DNA of 37,648 nucleotides, taken from Welwitschia mirabilis. Its lineage: Eukaryota; Gnetophyta; Gnetopsida; Welwitschiales. The notes under the pieces were generated by a model. The model saw nothing but the letters and a program-made list of their open reading frames with translations. It searched no databases and was not told the origin of the DNA. Made by a program: the position numbers and the translations under genes. Below, one piece after another: positions 32,376-37,648 of this stretch. The stretch lies in NCBI GenBank assembly GCA_051453625.1, contig JBOZIK010000001.1:87800524-87838171 (forward strand), given 5' to 3'. Each line of letters begins with the position of its first letter. The stretch's first letter is position 1.

Positions 32376-33636
32376 ATCCTTCTTCTTTAGTCTCAAGTTA
32401 ATATTCTTTAAGCAAGTTTATGCTGCAAAATTTTTTCTCAATTTTTCATCCTCTTAAGTGTGGAATTAGATCTTGAAGATTAGAGCTTAAATCTTGGATC
32501 TTAGAGCTTGGAAGCTTGAAGCTAGGATATTGGATCTTAATACTTCATCAATATTATTCAATCATCATCAATCTTTTTCCCTCCAAGTAGGTTATTCTTT
32601 CATAATAATTTTAGCTCCTTCCTAGTATTTCTTACATTAGGCCTATGCATATGATTATAATATCAATGTAGTATTAATGTTATCTATCCCATTAGCTAAT
32701 ACTAAAATGAGGAAAAGATTTGAGGGATCTTTCTATATGCTTAGTTGATGGGGCTACCAATGGATAATTTCTCCTCACATTAGCATAGACTAAGACGAGG
32801 GAGAGAGAGTTAAGGAACCCCTTAATACTTAGCTTCTATGTATCTAATGGGTATTTTGGCGAAGTAACTAAGTAGTTCACTATAATTTTGGATACCCATG
32901 TTGTTTGCATTATCTTATTTTTGAAATGCATTTTAGAGTCTTTTGTATTGGATTGACATTAGAGTTCTTATCATGGTAAATGATTCTAATTCTCAAAATA
33001 TATTTATTATGGTAATTTAAGTTTATATTATTTATATTTTGGTTTTGCATGCTTACTTTATTGTAAATTTTTGGTTAATCTATTAATTTTGTTTTGTATA
33101 AATTAATATGAGTTCATGTGGTTAAAGTTACTTTTTTTCTAAAAGTGGAGCATAAAGTAAGAAAGCTATAACTCATTCAATACTAAGTAAATATTTATAA
33201 AAGTTTTTATTAGGTTTAGGATCATATTAGAAATTTAAAAGTTTTAAAATAGTAATTTTTTAAAGATTGAAATAATTTTTAAAATTTATTTAATAAAAAT
33301 AACTCAAAAATTGCAAGTGGAAAACAGTAATCAAAATGTCTTAACTTATAAAATTAAAATATAGTAATAGGTAAAGGTAAAGTAGTCCAAGTTGTAGAGA
33401 ATTCAAGTATTCATTCATTTACAAACTTCAAGTAGATTAAATGTTATAGCCATTTTAATAAAGGATATTATTTTAGCAACTCCAAAATTTAGGCTGTTTT
33501 ATAGTTAAAGTTTAACCTTATAAAATGTGTCTATACTAATTTAAATTTAATAAAATTAATTTTTAGGGATAGTTTGATGAGTCTAGTTTAAGAAAAGTAA
33601 GTCTACTTTATTTTTACATTTTTAAATAATTAATTA

Positions 33637-33696
33637 GAAACTTTTAGTTTTAATGCCTTTTAAATGGAAACTTTTAGTTTTAATGCCTTTTAAAAG
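33637..33696. repeat. Two tandem copies of a 30 bp unit
   Basis: GAAACTTTTAGTTTTAATGC plus ten more bases, repeated exactly apart from the last few bases. Lies inside the right LTR. Confidence 0.85.
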
Positions 33697-35067
33697 CTAA
33701 GGAAATTTGTAAATAATTTTAATAATTATATAAAATTATTTAATGTGAGGATTTAATTATTTTATACTATATATGATTTCTAGTTAACTTAATTTTAGTT
33801 TTTTAAATGTATTTTTATATACTATTTATTGATATTTAGGCCCTTACTCTTGCATTTCATGCATAAACATAACGTTTGTCCACATAATAATTCTAGATAT
33901 GTGTAGCCCAACTTTATTAATATACCTCTTTAATAAAAATATATATTTTACTTAACTTTACTTTAATATAAATACTTAGAATTTATAAAGGGGGTTTAGA
34001 AGTTAGCTTAGCTCTATAATTAGAGCATGTTTCTACAATAGAACTTGGATGTACTAATGTGCCTTAATTCGAAAAGAATTACTGTAATGTAAAAAAGTAA
34101 AGAGATGTTTTTTTCGTGTATCTTCGCAATTATTATTTTAAATGTATTATTTTCCTCTTTGGAAAAACATTAAAATTATGCTTATATACTCTATTTTTCT
34201 TCTGGATGATTATTTATAAATATCTCCAATGATGATTAGAATTATTTCTACTAAGTAAACAATCCACTAAATATTCACATAATTGTATGCTTGCATTTGT
34301 ATAGTATATTCATTCAACTAAATCAAGATAATCTCAATAATTATTCATTCCCTCATACTTAGATTTCATTATCAAAGTGGGTTTTATTATACTTTTAATT
34401 ATAAATGTTTCTAGTAGTGAATTTAATCACCACTCTCAAGCATGCATAGTCTTACTCCAACATAATATCTTAAGCCCTTAGTATCAAAGGATTATGTTGC
34501 ATCATCCTGAGATGCTTTAAGGAAGTGGAGGTCATTTATAAGCATGCATCCACCTCATGTACCACCTCTCACTTGTATTTGGGGTATATTAGGGTGAAGT
34601 CTAAACCTATAAAGTTGAACCTAGCCATGTTTATATAATCTAGAACCTGAAGTAAAACCAACTCATGTCTGGAGGATGGCTAGTTATTGAGTTGAAATTT
34701 CATTAATAAAAGTTACAACCTCCTATTATATTAGTTAGGTACTATTCTAAAACTTATTCATGTATGTAATAAAACAAGTTAACATCCTAGTAATTTTAAC
34801 AAGATATCATTATTTGGTGAAAACAAAAGTTAGGAATAAAAAACAAAGGTTAGGAATAAAGATAGGACACAATTTTGGCATTGTTATTGTATGCAAACTA
34901 AAAAAGTATATAATTAAGTAATAGTTATGTTATTTAGTTATTTTAAATCTTATAATGTTTTAATAAGATCTAAGTAGGATTTGATCCTAGATTCCATAAT
35001 GCATGTTAGTTAATAATGTTAAAAAATAAAAAAATTATGCTTAATTAGGGTAATTAAAGTTAGGATG

Positions 35068-35178
35068 TTGTTAGTACATGCTCAATGTCTTAGGATTTAT
35101 TTCTTATTTTTGTAAGGGTGTATACTTATCCTTGTCTATTGGAAATGAAAATTTCAATTTCATTCAAAAAAAAAAAAA
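35068..35178 (+). mobile_element. Short 5'-truncated retroposed insert with poly(A)
   Basis: About 110 bp ending in CAATTTCATTC plus 13 A, flanked by direct repeats AAAGTTAGGATG (35056-35067) and 35176-35187. The flanks belong to the LTR end, so this is a target-primed insertion. The GGTGTATACTTATCC...ATGAAAATTT 3' portion looks like the tail of a LINE or a processed transcript. The source is not identifiable. Confidence 0.75.
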
Positions 35179-35192
35179 GTTAGGATGATACA

Positions 35193-36730
35193 TCTCCCTT
35201 ATCTTGATTTAAGTTTAATAAAATAAATAAATTAAATAGAAGAAACATTACAATAAGTAAATGCAATGGATTAAGGCAATACTCTATTATGCCACTAATA
35301 TTCTGAAGTGACAATAACAAAATAATAATTAAAGGCTACTATTTGACAGCTATTGACAAAGAGTTAATGTAGTCTTAATCTTTAAGATCCTTAGCTCCAA
35401 CTTGTAAGCTCCACATTCAAAAGCAAGAGTATCAGAAGAGAAGAAGATAAGATAAAGAATGAGAAAATATTTTGATAGCATGTACTTAGATAAAAATGAA
35501 AAATTGGTTTACTAAAAAAGAAAGGGTTGTATTTATGGGTAACTAATAGACCAGAGATTCTTAATCCAATTGGTCAAAGAGTATGCACATCATTTTACTC
35601 ATAAGGTACTATGATCATATTAAATTGGATAAGACTGATCACATGGAATTAGATAAGATTGGTCATGACACATTGGATGTGATTGAATGATAAGCGACAT
35701 TGATCTATGAATGATAAGAAGACATCATACTTATGGCTGACATACCTACTTAAGGTTAATTATTTTATGTTAATTAGCAAGGTTAATTACATACATAATT
35801 TCTTTTTGCTAGTTCCCTTTCATCCTTTATAGGTTTAAAACCATCTTTACTCAATTCCAAACATGCATTGAACAATGTTTAATATATATTGAAAGAATAA
35901 ATATTTTCTTATACATACGTTTCAAAACCACCATTTGCCAAAATGAAATACATTTTTCTAATTTCAATGAACAATAAAATAAATATTTTATAAACCAAGT
36001 ATTTTTACTAACATCAAGAAGAATCAAAGTCATGGTAAAGTAAAATAAACTCTTTCATCCTTCTTGATTTATGGATAATAGTGCATATATTTATTCATAT
36101 GGTCATTAATTTCAAGAGCCATCAAATCCATTAAGACAAAATGCAAGAAAGAGAATATCATGATAAAATAGAGTACACTCAAGTCTTTTATCTAGTTTGT
36201 TTATCAACTATATTAACGATTTACTTTGACCAAGTAATTTTACTTTTTAGATTTGGATGAGACATAAATACATGGGTAAAACAAGGATGTCATATGGCAT
36301 TTATGTAAATATTTTTTTATGTTATACCTTCTTGTAAATTTTTAATTTTTATACTATGTTAATTGAATGCCTTATATAGATGGAGTTATTTGATTTTTAA
36401 CATTTACATAACTTTATTTATTAATTTATTTTCTCATAAAAAATAAAAAATTTCCTAAAGTAATTATCATTATTATTAAATTTGATCAAAAATATCAAAT
36501 TTATAAACAATTACTAAAAGTTAAATTTAATTACTTAAAAATATTAAAATTATTTACAAATCCAAATGAAGAACAATATATAACCTTGACATAAAAATAT
36601 AAGACATTAGTTTTAATGAAATCTCTAGTTAAAGAAGGGGTTCATGTTGAAAATCCAGTATCAAAAAGTATCATATAATTAAGAGATTAATATTTAAGTA
36701 TTAGAAGTTTACAAAACGTTGGATATAACA
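35193..36730 (-). mobile_element. Partial LTR of the same Ty3 family, opposite orientation
   Basis: The right end reads GGATATAACA at 36721-36730 (minus strand TGTTATATCCAACGTTTTGTAAAC), matching the LTR start TGTTATGCCAAACATTTTACAATC at 31113. The 35750-35900 section matches 7040-7200 in the same orientation. Only the first 1.5 kb or so of an LTR is present, and the other end is lost at the junction with the right copy near 35193. The exact left limit is uncertain. Confidence 0.75.
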
Positions 36731-36882
36731 TTATAATCCTTTGCAAACTTAAGGATCAACTTTTCTATTTCATTTCTTTTTCCAAAAGCACGTCCTTGGT
36801 AGATCCTCTTAGAATCTACTCTCATTAATCTTGCATATTCATTGAAACCTCCTCCAGTAAGTATGCTTGCCTGATATGGCAT
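36709..36882 (-). pseudogene. Clean ORF truncated by LTR insertion, unknown protein
   Basis: 57 codons from ATG 36880-36882. They read SILTGGGFNEYARLMRVDSK, RIYQGRAFGKRNEIEKLILK and FAKDYN, then five residues plus a stop contributed by the LTR, whose tip begins at 36730. So the native reading frame once continued leftwards and was cut by the retrotransposon. An AG acceptor-like site lies just after the CAT-CAG at 36868-36870, so it may be an exon. Base composition is unlike the flanking LTR. I do not recognise the family. Confidence 0.6.
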
Positions 36883-36890
36883 TTGTTACA

Positions 36891-36992
36891 TTACTTTTCC
36901 CTAAAAATCCCAAAAACTCTTCTCAATACTTCCTCCAAGTTATGTTCATTGAACATGTCCAAGACAATATTGGTTTGTTTGCTTGACATCAT
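36891..36992 (-). pseudogene. Second clean ORF, probably same gene as 36709-36882
   Basis: 33 codons from the tandem ATGs at 36987-36992 read MMSSKQTNIVLDMFNEHNLE and EVLRRVFGIFREK. They stop nine bases before the next ORF in another frame, which suggests a frameshift or small intron between two parts of one gene. Not recognised. Confidence 0.45.
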
Positions 36993-37041
36993 GGAATGTC
37001 AATGATCAAAATCACAATTTATAGTACATGAAACTAGTGTT

Positions 37042-37374
37042 TTGACATTGTTTTGCTATAAAAATGAGACAGACATCCAACTTGAAATTTTCAATGACTC
37101 TATCGCTTTCACAAAGTACGACCCCAACGGTTACCTAAATGACTTAGTTATACCAAAAACGACTACTATCTCAATAATCATTGACTGTAGGAATCTAAGG
37201 TTTGTATCGTATAAATTCCAACATCACATTCATGACTTTACATTTGATATCAACTTGCACCATAGCTCTTACCAAATGTATCCTCACCTAAATCAACCTC
37301 TATCCAACTGTATTTGGTACAAACACACTTGTATGTTGACTTCTCAACAACCGAGGGAAACTATAAACATATGA
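37042..37374 (+). CDS. Hypothetical 110-codon ORF, uncertain
   Basis: Runs from ATG to TGA without interruption and is richer in CpG than the transposon regions. The product is Asn/Ile/His-rich with no domain that I recognise. The minus strand over the same bases also gives protein-like stretches (KVMNVMLEFIRYK, CESDRVIENFKLDVCLIF), broken by stops. The neighbouring clean ORFs are on the minus strand, so this plus-strand frame may be a shadow. Low confidence that it is a gene. Confidence 0.22.
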   Translation: MTLFCYKNETDIQLEIFNDSIAFTKYDPNGYLNDLVIPKTTTISIIIDCRNLRFVSYKFQHHIHDFTFDINLHHSSYQMYPHLNQPLSNCIWYKHTCMLTSQQPRETINI

Positions 37375-37492
37375 GCTTAGTTGTTTGATCTTAATTTAAT
37401 CACCAATCAATCAAGTAGATGTCATTAAACATGATCACAGGGATCGGTCTGCCAAGTGGACGAATTAGCAGGCAAGTGGGTGAAGCAACAAG

Positions 37493-37588
37493 TCACCCCA
37501 CTTTGTAAATCACTGGCATTAGGGTTTCAATCTTCGATCTTTGGATTCCAATATTTGTTTTCAGTTTCTCGTCTGCTGCGCGGGCCAT
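37493..37588 (-). CDS. Probable first exon of a host gene (minus strand)
   Basis: From ATG 37586-37588 the minus strand reads MARAADEKLKTNIGIQRSKI then ETLMPVIYK before a stop or a donor-like AAA/GTGGGG. MA at the start, a purine at -3 and G at +4 fit a plant initiation site. The surrounding 100 bases are the most CpG- and GC-rich of the window, and an AAACCCTA telo-box-like motif (minus strand) lies within. Either this is the 5' end of a gene reading left, or the 5' end of one reading right beyond the window. The plus frame 37510-37648 is also open. Product not recognised. Confidence 0.4.
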   Translation of the reverse strand: MARAADEKLKTNIGIQRSKIETLMPVIYKVG

Positions 37589-37648
37589 AACACGGAAAAT
37601 AGCGTTGCGTCTTGCGGATTTGCTCGATTTGCTGGCTTATCTTGAAAT
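37500..37648. promoter_or_regulatory. CpG-rich gene-edge sequence with TTAGGGTTT motif
   Basis: Nine or so CpG within about 60 bases (37568-37630) contrast with the CpG-poor rest. TTAGGGTTT (37518-37526) is the telo-box/5'-UTR type motif frequent near plant transcription starts. This suggests an unmethylated gene 5' region. Confidence 0.5.

Larger units (their letters stand above)
31113..35192 (+). mobile_element. 3' LTR of right Ty3 copy (about 4.1 kb)
   Basis: Starts TGTTATGCCAAAC after the polypurine tract and ends GGATGATACA. It aligns inverted with 4078-7764 in patches through its length, best at 34490-34750. Extra length comes partly from a 30 bp tandem duplication (33637-33696) and a short retroposed insertion (35068-35178). 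TATAAATAG at 32367-32375 sits at the same relative place as the TATA-like run in the left LTR. No coding frame seen. Confidence 0.82.

Noticed and set aside
35851-36033. 60-codon minus-strand ORF
   Set aside because: It lies inside the partial LTR and is expected by chance in A/T-rich DNA.
36990-37374. Minus-strand similarity to a sliding clamp (PCNA) or HORMA protein
   Set aside because: A few phrases (IQTLDS, CESDRVIENFKLDV) looked suggestive, but spacing was wrong and several frameshifts were needed, so I do not claim it.

Overview
This is a stretch of an angiosperm (land-plant) nuclear genome. It is very A/T-rich, poor in CpG and packed with decayed transposable elements. Genes with plant-type introns, a long-LTR chromovirus-like Ty3 family, a tRNA-derived SINE, a CACTA DNA transposon and an Athila/Tat-type LTR all point to a plant. 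I cannot name the species. Eight runs of N (10 to 698 bases) interrupt the sequence. I see no rRNA, tRNA, CRISPR or bacterial-type features.

Layout. (1) 1-7764: a degenerate Ty3 element on the minus strand, with RNase H, RT, protease, gag, leader, primer-binding site and a 3.7 kb LTR (4078-7764). (2) 7765-12215: remains of a second, unrelated LTR element on the minus strand. It has a complete 1.5 kb LTR (10675-12215), a tRNA-Asp-type primer-binding site and an acidic relic ORF. (3) 12216-16296 and 30498-35192: a second copy of the first Ty3 family, on the plus strand, running gag to integrase to chromodomain-like end and 3' LTR. A SINE sits in its gag. Its integrase is split by a 14.2 kb CACTA-type insertion (16297-30494) flanked by a 3 bp CCT duplication. 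(4) 35193-36730: part of a third LTR of the same family, inverted, whose end cuts into a clean minus-strand reading frame. (5) 36731-37648: low-copy-looking sequence with short clean ORFs and, at the right edge, a CpG-rich block resembling the 5' end of a real gene.

The notable object is the CACTA insert. Its minus strand carries a spliced gene fragment with good splice sites that I recognise as an SPT2-like chromatin protein (histone-chaperone family). In the same transcription direction it runs directly into a DUF4283 plus zinc-knuckle segment, so the locus looks like a captured, chimeric gene. A 3.5 kb block (SPT2 part to transposon end) is present twice in tandem, at roughly 85-90% identity by eye. 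A smaller block holding the start of another unknown transposon-borne gene is also duplicated.

Almost everything is dead. Reading frames are broken mainly by CAA/CAG to TAA/TAG and TGG to TGA changes, as expected from deamination of methylated cytosine. Two paralogue pairs show this directly. The only sequence that looks selectively maintained is at the right edge.
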